Assembly (NCBI GenBank): GCA_945870015.1
Contig: CAMBQS010000078.1
Coordinates: forward strand, 1-10,904
Direction: 5' to 3'
DNA length: 10,904 nt
Source of the DNA: Desulfocicer vacuolatum DSM 3385
GTDB lineage: Bacteria; Desulfobacterota; Desulfobacteria; Desulfobacterales; SURF-7
Shown: piece by piece, positions 1 through 6,953 of the stretch
Numbering within the stretch: the stretch's first letter is position 1
Layout: the number at the start of each line of letters is the position of its first letter
The notes under the pieces: generated by a model
The model's input: the letters and a program-made list of their open reading frames with translations, nothing else
Databases searched by the model: none
Told to the model about the DNA's origin: nothing
Made by a program: the position numbers and the translations under genes

Positions 1-1451
1 TCTTTTGTCAGGGCTCGCTCTTTCTTAATTCCGGCATACAGTTCGGGGAACCTGTTTTCAATAAAGGAATAAAGGCCTGCTTCATATTTTGCGACCACAT
101 TCGCAGGATATTTATCCAGATACCCTTTGGTGCCGGCATATAGAATTGAAACCTGTTTTTCCAATGGCAGCGGTCGATATTGAGGCTGTTTCAGAATCTG
201 AACAAGTCTCTCACCTCTCGTGAGCTGTGCCTGTGTCGCTGCATCAAGGTCGGAACCGAATGCTGCAAATGCTTCCAACTCACGGAATTGTGCCATATCC
301 AGACGGAGGGTACCCGCAACCTGTTTCATGGCCTTCTCCTGAGCAGCACCGCCGACTCGGGAAACGGAAAGACCAACGTTAATGGCCGGTCTTATGCCGG
401 CAAAAAACAGATCCGGTTCAAGATAAATCTGACCGTCTGTAATGGAAATAACATTGGTAGGAATAAAAGCAGAAACGTCACCGGCTTGAGTCTCAATGAT
501 CGGAAGAGCGGTAAGAGATCCTGAACCCAACTCATCGTTCAGCTTAGCGGATCGTTCAAGCAGACGGGAATGGTTGTAAAAAATGTCTCCCGGATATGCT
601 TCACGTCCTGGTGGACGCCGGAGAAGAAGAGATACCTGACGGTATGAGGCAGCCTGTTTGGAAAGATCGTCATAAACAATCAGAGCATGCATCCCGTTAT
701 CACGGTAATATTCACCCATTGCAGTTCCTGCATAAGGAGCAAGGTATTGAAGGGATGCCGGGTCACTTGCACAAGCCGCAACGATCGTTGTATATTCCAT
801 GGCTCCATGTTTTTCCAAGATAGCCGCTACCTGGGCAACAGAGGATTTTTTCTGACCACAGGCGACATAAATACAATAGATGTTACTATCTTTCTGTGCA
901 AGAATCGCATCAATGGCACAAGCTGTCTTGCCAATCTGGCGGTCACCAATGATCAGCTCACGCTGACCTCTTCCAACCGGTGTCATGGCATCAACCGCTT
1001 TCAGCCCGGTGTAGCAAGGTTCGTGAACCCCTTTACGGGCGATAACGCCAGGTGCAACCACCTCAATACGGCTGAACTGTTTGGCATCAATTGGTCCTTT
1101 GCCATCCAGTGGCGCTCCGGTGGTGTCCACAACACGTCCAAGGACTTCTTTTCCAACCGGAACTTCAGCAATGCGTCCGGTTCTTTTTACGATATCACCC
1201 TCTTTAATATGGATGTCATCGCCCATAAGAGCAACACCCACATTGTCCTCTTCAAGGTTGAGTACAAGTCCAAGAACATTACCAGGGAATTCAACGAGCT
1301 CCATTGTCATGACTTTTTCCAGACCATATACCCTGGCAATACCATCACCAACCGACAAAACTACACCGGTCTCGCTGAGCTCGACCTTTTTGTCGAAATC
1401 CTTAATCTGCTCCTTAATAATTTGACTTATTTCTTCAGCTCTTATTTCCAT
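1..1451 (-). CDS. atpA: F1Fo ATP synthase subunit alpha, 3' end outside window
   Basis: Non-catalytic nucleotide-binding subunit of the F1 head; three copies alternate with beta, which does ATP synthesis. I translated the minus strand from the ATG at 1451-1449 and read 483 residues with no stop before the window ends. The family is usually about 503-513 residues, so roughly 20-30 are missing at the C terminus. Visible landmarks are the N-terminal beta-barrel region (residues about 25-95), the P-loop GDRQIGKT (169-176), the second nucleotide motif around ALIVYDDLSKQA (256-267), the PGREAYPGD segment (281-289) and the conserved arginine of SVSRVGGAAQ (Arg365) reaching into the beta site. Residue 173 is Ile where E. 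coli has Thr. The start overlaps the atpH stop by one base (TAATG), with a purine-rich AAGGGG about 12 nt upstream. Gamma, beta and epsilon genes are expected just beyond the window edge. Confidence 0.98.
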   Translation of the reverse strand, partial: MEIRAEEISQIIKEQIKDFDKKVELSETGVVLSVGDGIARVYGLEKVMTMELVEFPGNVLGLVLNLEEDNVGVALMGDDIHIKEGDIVKRTGRIAEVPVGKEVLGRVVDTTGAPLDGKGPIDAKQFSRIEVVAPGVIARKGVHEPCYTGLKAVDAMTPVGRGQRELIIGDRQIGKTACAIDAILAQKDSNIYCIYVACGQKKSSVAQVAAILEKHGAMEYTTIVAACASDPASLQYLAPYAGTAMGEYYRDNGMHALIVYDDLSKQAASYRQVSLLLRRPPGREAYPGDIFYNHSRLLERSAKLNDELGSGSLTALPIIETQAGDVSAFIPTNVISITDGQIYLEPDLFFAGIRPAINVGLSVSRVGGAAQEKAMKQVAGTLRLDMAQFRELEAFAAFGSDLDAATQAQLTRGERLVQILKQPQYRPLPLEKQVSILYAGTKGYLDKYPANVVAKYEAGLYSFIENRFPELYAGIKKERALTK

Positions 1452-2002
1452 TAGACACTCTCACCCCTTTTTAAAGATTCTCTCATATTTAACAATTGGG
1501 TTTTGATACTGCCATCCAATACAAGGTCACCGATTTTTGTTACAATTCCGCCAATCAGACTGGTGTCTTTTTCAACTTCCAGCTTGACCTCCTTCCCTGT
1601 CATTCTGGAAAGGGAATCACGTATTTTTTCAACCGCATCTGAAGACAACTCGGTTGCAGAAATAACGCTTGCCCGGGCAATTCCCTTTAACTCATCAGCA
1701 AGCTTCTGATAAAAATCATTGATATCTGTTAAGAATCGGATACGCCCCTTTTCAAACAACAACAACATGAAAGATCTCATGATCTTTGACAGATTCAACT
1801 TTCCAATAACAACCTCCAGTACTTTCTTTCTACCTTCAGCGTCGTATAGTGGATTACAGATGGTCTGCCCAAGTTCATGCCCCTGATCGAATAATTCGGC
1901 AAGGCCGCTTAACTCAATCCGATAATTTTCAGACTTTCCGTCCTCTTTGCCAATCAGCATAAGCGCCTTGGCATAACGTCTTGCAATCACCAAATTTTTC
2001 AC
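1451..2002 (-). CDS. atpH: F1Fo ATP synthase subunit delta (OSCP)
   Basis: Delta subunit, which ties the top of the F1 head (N termini of alpha) to the b/b' peripheral stalk. It is 183 residues, normal for bacterial delta (about 175-185). The N terminus carries the typical ARRYAKAL motif (residues 7-14), and the C-terminal OSCP signature is seen as DTSLIGGIVTKIGDLVLDGS (146-165). The start is GTG at 2002-2000, supported by AAGGTGG at 2016-2010 with a 7-nt spacer and by the position of ARRYAKAL. The GTG shares its G with the TAG stop of atpF (TAGTG), and the TAA stop shares its A with the atpA start, so the gene is probably translationally coupled on both sides. Sequence conservation in this family is low, but motifs plus context leave little doubt. 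Confidence 0.96.
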   Translation of the reverse strand: MKNLVIARRYAKALMLIGKEDGKSENYRIELSGLAELFDQGHELGQTICNPLYDAEGRKKVLEVVIGKLNLSKIMRSFMLLLFEKGRIRFLTDINDFYQKLADELKGIARASVISATELSSDAVEKIRDSLSRMTGKEVKLEVEKDTSLIGGIVTKIGDLVLDGSIKTQLLNMRESLKRGESV

Positions 2003-2595
2003 TATGCCACCACCTTATCTAAATATTCATCGACCAATCTGTTTTGATCTTCAGATGTAATCTTTTCTTTTACCAGTTTTTCCGCTCTGACCAGTGCTTT
2101 TTCAATTATTTCTTCCTGCAACTTTACTTTCGCATTTTTGAATTCGTTTTCGATGGTTCGCTTTGCCTGCTCTTCCAGTTTGGCAGCAGCCATTTTGGAT
2201 ACCTCTATGATCCGATCCCGTGCGGCTTCTCCCTGCTTTTTGTATTCCGCCAGAATTTTCTCTGCTTCATTATGTAAAGAAGCGATCTGCTCGTTGTATT
2301 GGACCAATTTTTTTTCAGCTTCTTTTTTCTTTGCTTCCAGCTCTTCCAGCTCTGTCTTGATTCCTTCAATTCTTCCATTCAGCGCCTGAGATACTGGTTT
2401 TCGCAAAAGAAAAAACAATGCCCCGATCAATACCGCAAAATTCATGACACGATACCAATCGGTGTTAAGCCAATGTTTTCCACCGCCATGCTCCGGTGAA
2501 GATGCGATTGCCGCAGTAGCTAAACACAATGAGAGCAGAAAAAAAATCCCCAGATAATTAAAAACCTGCTTTTGGCTAAAAAGATTTTTTTTCAT
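2002..2595 (-). CDS. atpF: F1Fo ATP synthase subunit b with N-terminal extension
   Basis: Peripheral stalk (stator) subunit b, 197 residues against about 156 in E. coli. The extra length is N-terminal: a basic start (MKK), a hydrophobic stretch at about 13-31 ending in TAAIASS that resembles a signal peptide with an AxA-type cleavage site, then a short polar His/Gly-rich linker (35-41). The canonical b membrane anchor follows at about 48-65 and ends in FFLLRKPV. From about 70 to 195 the protein is a charged coiled coil rich in Glu, Lys and Ala (for example ELEAKKKEAEKKL). ATG at 2595 overlaps the upstream TAA by one base, with a strong GGGAGGG at 2609-2603 and a 7-nt spacer. It follows another b-type gene, so the stalk is probably a b/b' heterodimer. 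Whether the N-terminal segment is cleaved or kept as a second membrane helix cannot be told from sequence. Confidence 0.95.
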   Translation of the reverse strand: MKKNLFSQKQVFNYLGIFFLLSLCLATAAIASSPEHGGGKHWLNTDWYRVMNFAVLIGALFFLLRKPVSQALNGRIEGIKTELEELEAKKKEAEKKLVQYNEQIASLHNEAEKILAEYKKQGEAARDRIIEVSKMAAAKLEEQAKRTIENEFKNAKVKLQEEIIEKALVRAEKLVKEKITSEDQNRLVDEYLDKVVA

Positions 2596-3128
2596 TATAC
2601 TGCCCTCCCTAATATTTTCTGACCGATTTCCGCCGCAAAGGTATCAACTTCCTTCTGCAGAATGGTCTTTACTTTTTCAGTATCTGCTATTATTTTCTTC
2701 CGGATTTCCGTCAGGTCTGCCTGGGCTTTTTCCGTAATCTCTCTGACCACTCTTTTTTCTTCTTCTTCAGCAGATTGTATCATGGCTTCTTTGTCAGCGA
2801 GTCCTTTTGTTCTGGCGTCCTTAATCCCGGAGCCATAGGCCTGATCCTTTTCAAGAGCATCCTGATTCAGACTGGTTATTCGACTTTCGAGTCCTTCAAC
2901 TTTGTTTTTTCGTTCTGCGACGATCTTTCGGATCGGTTTATATAAAATGATATTCAGAACCCAGATGAGAAAAATGAAGTTAACAACTTGAATAACCACC
3001 GATGAATCCGGAATAACCTCTATTCCAGCAGCAAATACTGTTGAGGCACCTGTAAACAAAAAAGCGCCTCCGGTCGTTACCACCTTCAACACCGAATTGA
3101 AATTCCGGACTATACCAGAATGTTTCAT
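2595..3128 (-). CDS. atpF': F1Fo ATP synthase subunit b' (second b-type subunit)
   Basis: First gene of the atp cluster here and the second b-type stator subunit, 177 residues. A hydrophobic N-terminal segment (about 13-34, ending STVFAAG) looks like a signal peptide or extra membrane helix. The usual b-family anchor follows at about 43-63, ending in ILYKPIRKIVAERK, the conserved exit from the membrane. Residues 70-177 are a charged helix for dimerisation and delta binding. ATG at 3128 is supported by GGAGG at 3140-3136 with a 7-nt spacer. Its TAA overlaps the atpF ATG by one base. b and b' are clearly diverged from each other, which fits a heterodimeric stalk rather than a recent duplication. 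Which of the two is named b and which b' is a convention; I follow gene order. Confidence 0.93.
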   Translation of the reverse strand: MKHSGIVRNFNSVLKVVTTGGAFLFTGASTVFAAGIEVIPDSSVVIQVVNFIFLIWVLNIILYKPIRKIVAERKNKVEGLESRITSLNQDALEKDQAYGSGIKDARTKGLADKEAMIQSAEEEEKRVVREITEKAQADLTEIRKKIIADTEKVKTILQKEVDTFAAEIGQKILGRAV

Positions 3129-3159
3129 TTAAAAGCCTCCACCATCAACTGTCAAAATT

Positions 3160-3188
3160 ATTATGGATTTCAATATTTTAAATAAAAA
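3160..3188 (-). promoter_or_regulatory. Weak candidate sigma70-type promoter for the atp genes
   Basis: On the minus strand, CATAAT (3165-3160, 5 of 6 to TATAAT) lies 17 nt after TTTTTA (3188-3183, 3 of 6 to TTGACA). A transcript would begin near 3153 and leave a leader of about 25 nt before atpF', enough to hold its GGAGG site. The region is AT-rich and such matches arise by chance; the -35 half is poor and overlaps the T-tract of a possible terminator. Confidence 0.25.
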
Positions 3189-3206
3189 AAGCAGCGATTC
3201 CCGCTC
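3183..3206 (-). terminator. Weak intrinsic-terminator-like hairpin after bactofilin
   Basis: Reading the minus strand, AGCG (3205-3202) and CGCT (3196-3193) can pair around a 5-nt loop, followed by GC and seven T residues (3190-3184). The T-tract is good but the stem has only 4 bp, so efficiency would be low. If functional it would partly separate the shape genes from atpF'-atpA; if not, the atp genes may receive read-through. Confidence 0.3.
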
Positions 3207-3247
3207 AATTCTCAAAGGAGACATCTACCACTTGAATAATATGTTTG

Positions 3248-3676
3248 TCAAAGGTTTTTTGGAAAATTTTTTATTTTTGAATCTTTCATTTCGGTTGGCT
3301 CTGTTATTGGTATTTTTCCGGCTATGGACGTGGGTCTTGCCTTCATCGCGCAATTGCCATTAAACTTGACACCCGCATCAATGGAAATTACCGGAGCCTG
3401 GATATCACCGACAACACTGCCAGGTGGATACACCTCAATCCGATCTTTCGCATCAATCACCCCATTAACCTGCCCCATGATAATGGCGACATCCACTTCA
3501 ATATCTGCATCGATAACTGCTTTTTCCCCAACAATCACTGTTCCGCATTCACTTCGAATTTTGCCTTTTACTCTGCCATCCAGACGGATTGTTCCTTTAA
3601 ATTCAATCAGACCTTCGATCGTCGCTTCCGTCCCCAAAAAAGTGGTAATTGATTCTGCTTTCTGCTTATTTCCCAT
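3248..3676 (-). CDS. Bactofilin (polymer-forming cytoskeletal protein)
   Basis: A 142-residue bactofilin (DUF583 family). These proteins form nucleotide-independent filaments from a right-handed beta-helix and organise cell-wall enzymes, shape or polarity. The core at about 12-112 shows the typical repeating pattern of short beta strands with turn Gly/Asp and inward-facing Val/Ile: FLGTEATIEGLIEFKGTIRL, then GRVKGKIRS, GTVIVGEKAVIDADI and VNGVIDAKDRIEVYPPGSVVGDI. The flanking tails are polar, with a C terminus rich in Lys and Pro (from about 113). ATG at 3676 has a strong GGGGAGGG at 3687-3680. It lies 108 nt after rodA and 119 nt before atpF', in line with the elongasome genes. I infer a role in envelope shape together with them, but the sequence alone does not show the partner. 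No symbol is given because names vary (bac, ccmA and others). Confidence 0.93.
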   Translation of the reverse strand: MGNKQKAESITTFLGTEATIEGLIEFKGTIRLDGRVKGKIRSECGTVIVGEKAVIDADIEVDVAIIMGQVNGVIDAKDRIEVYPPGSVVGDIQAPVISIDAGVKFNGNCAMKARPTSIAGKIPITEPTEMKDSKIKNFPKNL

Positions 3677-3729
3677 ATGCCCTCCCCATAAAAATTCATA
3701 GCAAATATCGTGAATCGGATCGAAAGGCT

Positions 3730-3753
3730 CTGCTGTTTGTTTTCTATCAGCAG
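3730..3753 (-). repeat. 6-bp hairpin in the rodA-bactofilin gap
   Basis: CTGCTG and CAGCAG arms are perfectly complementary around a 12-nt AT-rich loop. No T-tract follows on the minus strand, so it is not a standard terminator. It could be an mRNA processing or stability element in a rodA-bactofilin transcript, or chance. Confidence 0.3.
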
Positions 3754-3784
3754 GTCCGGTCTGAAAAGTCGCCGGTATGCGTAT

Positions 3785-4891
3785 TTACTCAACCATAAAC
3801 CGACGCATACTGATGTTCATTAATAAGCCGATACCAATAAGGGATGTTACTACCGATGATCCGCCATAACTGATTAGCGGCAATGGTACGCCAACAACCG
3901 GCATAAGCCCCATGACCATTCCAACATTGATAAAAACCTGCCAGAATAACATGGCTGTAATTCCCACGGCCAGGATCGTGCCAAATGTATCCCTGCAGCC
4001 GTGAGCAATATTCAATCCCCAAACCAGTAACAGCATATACAGTATTAAAACGAATCCTGTTCCGGCAAAACCCCACTCCTCTGCCAGAACAGAGAGAATA
4101 AAATCGGTGTGCTGTTCCGGTAAAAAAGAGAGCGCATTCTGTGTTCCTTTTAAAAATCCCTTTCCAAAAATCATTCCTGATCCAATCGCAATTTTCGATT
4201 GAATAATATGGTATCCTGTTCCCAATGGATCTCGATCCGGATCCAGGAATGTTAAAATACGTTGTTTCTGATACGCTTTCAAAAGAAAAAACCAGGCCAG
4301 TGAGACCAGAACAGCTCCGGACCCGATCAGCCAGATCATGGTTTTCCGTTCTATTTTTACATAAACAGTTATGGACGAAGCAATCAGAACAATTAAAAGA
4401 GCTGTTCCCAGGTCCGGCTGTTTCACAATCAGCAGGAAGGGGATAAAAACAATCACCATCGGAATGAAAAGGTATTTAAGCGTAAAACCTCGAATACTGG
4501 CACGCTTTGAATAATATTTTGAAAGAATTAAAATCACACTGATCTTTACCAGTTCAGAAGGTTGGATTGTCAGCGGCCCTATTTCAAGCCATCTTCTTGA
4601 TCCACTGACTAATTTCCCGTTAATCAGAACAAAAACAAGAAGGATAATACTGATAAGGTATATCACCCCTCCCCATTGATCCATGAGCCTGTAATTAAAA
4701 ATAAAGGTTAAAACCATGGCCGTCATTCCGATTGCAAACCAGACGATCTGCTTCCCATATAAAGCTTTTTGTATCGCAGCATCCCCGGCGTTCACCGCAC
4801 TGTAAATCAGTGCAAATCCGACGGCACCAAGCGCCAACGTCAGCCCGATCAACCACCAGTCAAAATATTGAATTAACCTTCTGTCAAACAT
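3785..4891 (-). CDS. rodA: Rod-shape SEDS peptidoglycan polymerase RodA
   Basis: SEDS-family glycosyltransferase that polymerises lipid II into glycan strands during side-wall growth, working with PBP2. It has 368 residues, close to E. coli RodA (370), and is largely hydrophobic with about ten predicted membrane helices. Landmarks are SGSRRWLEIGPLTIQPSELVK (96-116), KQPDLGTALL (157-166), the extracellular-loop motif LPEQHTDFI (257-265), whose Asp263 matches the position I recall as the essential SEDS aspartate, and the C-terminal PVVGVPLPLISYGGSS (331-346). RodA is preferred over FtsW because of its length, the adjacent PBP2 and mre genes, and the absence of division or mur genes nearby. ATG at 4891 has no strong Shine-Dalgarno sequence; 116 nt separate it from mrdA. 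Confidence 0.97.
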   Translation of the reverse strand: MFDRRLIQYFDWWLIGLTLALGAVGFALIYSAVNAGDAAIQKALYGKQIVWFAIGMTAMVLTFIFNYRLMDQWGGVIYLISIILLVFVLINGKLVSGSRRWLEIGPLTIQPSELVKISVILILSKYYSKRASIRGFTLKYLFIPMVIVFIPFLLIVKQPDLGTALLIVLIASSITVYVKIERKTMIWLIGSGAVLVSLAWFFLLKAYQKQRILTFLDPDRDPLGTGYHIIQSKIAIGSGMIFGKGFLKGTQNALSFLPEQHTDFILSVLAEEWGFAGTGFVLILYMLLLVWGLNIAHGCRDTFGTILAVGITAMLFWQVFINVGMVMGLMPVVGVPLPLISYGGSSVVTSLIGIGLLMNISMRRFMVE

Positions 4892-4930
4892 GGTGTTTTT
4901 CCATCATCCGTATTGTCCTTTCATGACTTT

Positions 4931-4959
4931 TTTATATAGCCGATTTTGGACAGGCACAA
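4931..4959 (-). promoter_or_regulatory. Candidate promoter upstream of rodA
   Basis: TATAAA (4936-4931, 5 of 6) is 17 nt downstream of TTGTGC (4959-4954, 3 of 6) on the minus strand, inside the 116-nt mrdA-rodA gap. It would give a leader of about 33 nt. This could allow rodA and the bactofilin some expression independent of the mre promoter. The -35 element is weak, so this is only a candidate. Confidence 0.28.
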
Positions 4960-5007
4960 TAATATTTTTCTTCCGGCCCAAAGCAGATCCAACCGTATGG
5001 TTTTCCA

Positions 5008-6870
5008 CTACTGGGTCAATTGTTCCGCCACCGGATTGTCCTTCTCTGTTTTTGCTTCTCCCAGATACGTTTTTATCATTTCTCTTGCCACCGGGCCGGC
5101 GGCACTTGACCCATGTTCTCCATGCTCCACAAGAACAGCAACGGCGATTTTCGGATCATCCGCCGGAGCATAAGATACAAACCAGGCATGAGACTTAAAA
5201 GAATCTCTTAGCTTCTCTCTGTTCTCCGTATCTGTCTTTTTTCGACCAACGACCTGAGCTGTTCCGGTCTTCCCGGCGATATTCAAGCCATCAACACGGA
5301 CAATCGATGCTGTTCCACCCTGCGTATTAACAACCTCCCAAAGTCCTCTTTTCACAATTTCAAACGTTTTTTTGCTAGCAGGTATCACACCGATCTGCTC
5401 TTGTTGGGGTATTTTTATGATATCCCCCTCAACTGTTTCGATCGACTGTAAAATAAGCGGTCTGAGTAGTTTTCCGCCATTGGCAATGGCTGCCGTAAGC
5501 GACAACATCTGAAGCGGTGTGGCAAGATTATATCCCTGTCCGATCGCGATGGACAAGGTTTCTCCTTTTTGCCATGGAACACCGATTTTTTCTTTTTTCC
5601 ATAAAGAAGACGGCACCAGCCCGGCTCCTTCATGATCAAGATCAATGCCTGTTGGAACACCTAGTCCACATGCTTTCGCATACCATGCAAGCCGGTCGAT
5701 TCCCAATTTTTCACCAACCTGGTAGAAATAGACATCACACGACTGAGCCAACGCTTTGTAGATATCCACAGTTCCATGCCCGCCTCTTTTCCAGCAACGA
5801 AAAACACGATCACCGAATCGATGATATCCCGGGCAGAAAAAAGTTGTATTTTGATCAATCACACCCTCTTCCAGGCCGGCAATTGCCGTCACGATCTTAA
5901 AGGTTGATGCCGGTGGATACTCCCCCTGAATGGCCTTGTTCTCCATCGGTCTCATCGGATTCTTGATCAACGAATTCCAATTCTCATGCGAAATACCGGT
6001 AATAAAGTTATTCTGATCAAAAGACGGGCTGCTGACCAGCGCAAGAACCTGTCCTGTAGACGGGTCCATAGCAACAGCAGCACCGGCTACCCCTTGAAGG
6101 AGACTCTCTGCTTTTTCCTGTAAGGCATAATCCACGGTCAGGTATATATTATGCCCCGGTTCTGCTTTTACGGTTTCCAGGACACGAACAATCTGGCCGA
6201 CAGCATTCACCTCTACCTGTCTGCCACCCCGGTTTCCACTGAGGTAATTCTGAAATGATTTTTCAATCCCAAACTTGCCGATAAAATCTCCCTGCCTTGC
6301 AGGCAGATACTTGCCTGATTTTATTTCATCAGGGCTGATTTGCCCGAGATACCCTAACAGATGAGAGGCGTTCTGGTTTCGGATATAGTTACGCATGGGT
6401 CTTATATCAACGATAACGCCCGGCAGATCAAACAGGTGAACCTCGATTGCAGCCAGCATCTCCCTTCCAATATTTTGCTTCAGCAGGATTGGTTTATAGG
6501 AAGCCAGCCCCTTTTTACTGCGGATGATATCCATCAGCTCTTTTTTGGGGGTATTGATATATTGTGCTAATTTATCGATCGTATCTTCCAATGGTTTTGC
6601 ATCCCGGATAATAATGCTCAGATCGAACGACGGTCTGTTATCCACCAAAAGATTACGGTTTCTGTCAAAAATGAGCCCCCTCGGTGCGTCAATACTTTGC
6701 AGACGGATACAATTGTTTTCTGAAAGCCTCCTATATTCCTCTCCTTCAATAACCTGAAGGTAAAATAACCGGATCATCAGAATGGTAAAAGATACAAACA
6801 GAAAGTACATCAAGCTGCTTAATCGCTGTTTATACCACTCTGAATCCGCTGTTTTATAAAAACTTTCCAA
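5008..6870 (-). CDS. mrdA: Penicillin-binding protein 2 (elongasome transpeptidase)
   Basis: Class B PBP that cross-links side-wall peptidoglycan as the partner of RodA. From TTG at 6870 it has 620 residues (E. coli PBP2 has 633). A cytoplasmic N terminus is followed by one membrane helix at about 21-39. The PBP dimerisation/pedestal domain spans about 45-225, including the APRGLIFDRNRNLL segment (62-75) and SHLLGYLGQISPDEI (169-183). The transpeptidase domain is at about 260-610, with active-site STFK (Ser322, Lys325), SCD (Ser377-Asp379, the SxN-type motif) and KTGT (534-537). No ATG exists at the 5' end. A TTG at 6888 would add six residues but has no ribosome site, whereas TTG at 6870 has AGGGG five bases upstream, so I prefer 6870. 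The gene follows mreD and precedes rodA, the usual mre-mrd arrangement. Confidence 0.96.
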   Translation of the reverse strand: MESFYKTADSEWYKQRLSSLMYFLFVSFTILMIRLFYLQVIEGEEYRRLSENNCIRLQSIDAPRGLIFDRNRNLLVDNRPSFDLSIIIRDAKPLEDTIDKLAQYINTPKKELMDIIRSKKGLASYKPILLKQNIGREMLAAIEVHLFDLPGVIVDIRPMRNYIRNQNASHLLGYLGQISPDEIKSGKYLPARQGDFIGKFGIEKSFQNYLSGNRGGRQVEVNAVGQIVRVLETVKAEPGHNIYLTVDYALQEKAESLLQGVAGAAVAMDPSTGQVLALVSSPSFDQNNFITGISHENWNSLIKNPMRPMENKAIQGEYPPASTFKIVTAIAGLEEGVIDQNTTFFCPGYHRFGDRVFRCWKRGGHGTVDIYKALAQSCDVYFYQVGEKLGIDRLAWYAKACGLGVPTGIDLDHEGAGLVPSSLWKKEKIGVPWQKGETLSIAIGQGYNLATPLQMLSLTAAIANGGKLLRPLILQSIETVEGDIIKIPQQEQIGVIPASKKTFEIVKRGLWEVVNTQGGTASIVRVDGLNIAGKTGTAQVVGRKKTDTENREKLRDSFKSHAWFVSYAPADDPKIAVAVLVEHGEHGSSAAGPVAREMIKTYLGEAKTEKDNPVAEQLTQ

Positions 6871-6875
6871 AAAAG

Positions 6876-6880
6876 CCCCT
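6876..6880 (-). promoter_or_regulatory. Ribosome binding site deciding the mrdA TTG start
   Basis: AGGGG on the minus strand lies 5 nt before the TTG at 6870-6868. The earlier in-frame TTG at 6888-6886 is preceded by GATCATCAGTTACTC, which has no purine-rich match, and an in-frame TGA closes the frame about 30 nt further upstream. The next ATG lies 20 codons downstream of the 6870 start, inside the membrane segment, so it cannot be the start. Confidence 0.6.
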
Positions 6881-6953
6881 GTCTTCAAGAGTAACTGATG
6901 ATCACCCGAACATCATATCCGATCGTCTTGGCGATCCTTTTTCTGAAAACCCG

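Noticed and set aside
180..1454. Long plus-strand open frames across 180-1454
   Set aside because: They lie antisense to atpA, whose minus-strand translation matches the alpha subunit throughout; their products show no family features.
3607..3792. Minus-strand 61-codon frame spanning the rodA-bactofilin gap
   Set aside because: It overlaps the bactofilin start in another frame, begins inside rodA, lacks a convincing ribosome site and its product has no recognisable features.
4900..4925. Tiny minus-strand frame (ATGAAAGGACAATACGGATGA) before rodA as a leader peptide
   Set aside because: Six codons without a ribosome site, attenuator structure or regulatory residue bias; chance explains it.
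6921..6936. GATCG/CGATC hairpin followed by CTTTTT on the plus strand between mreD and mrdA
   Set aside because: It resembles a terminator only on the plus strand, where no gene is present, and the stem has just 5 bp; on the minus strand no T-tract follows.
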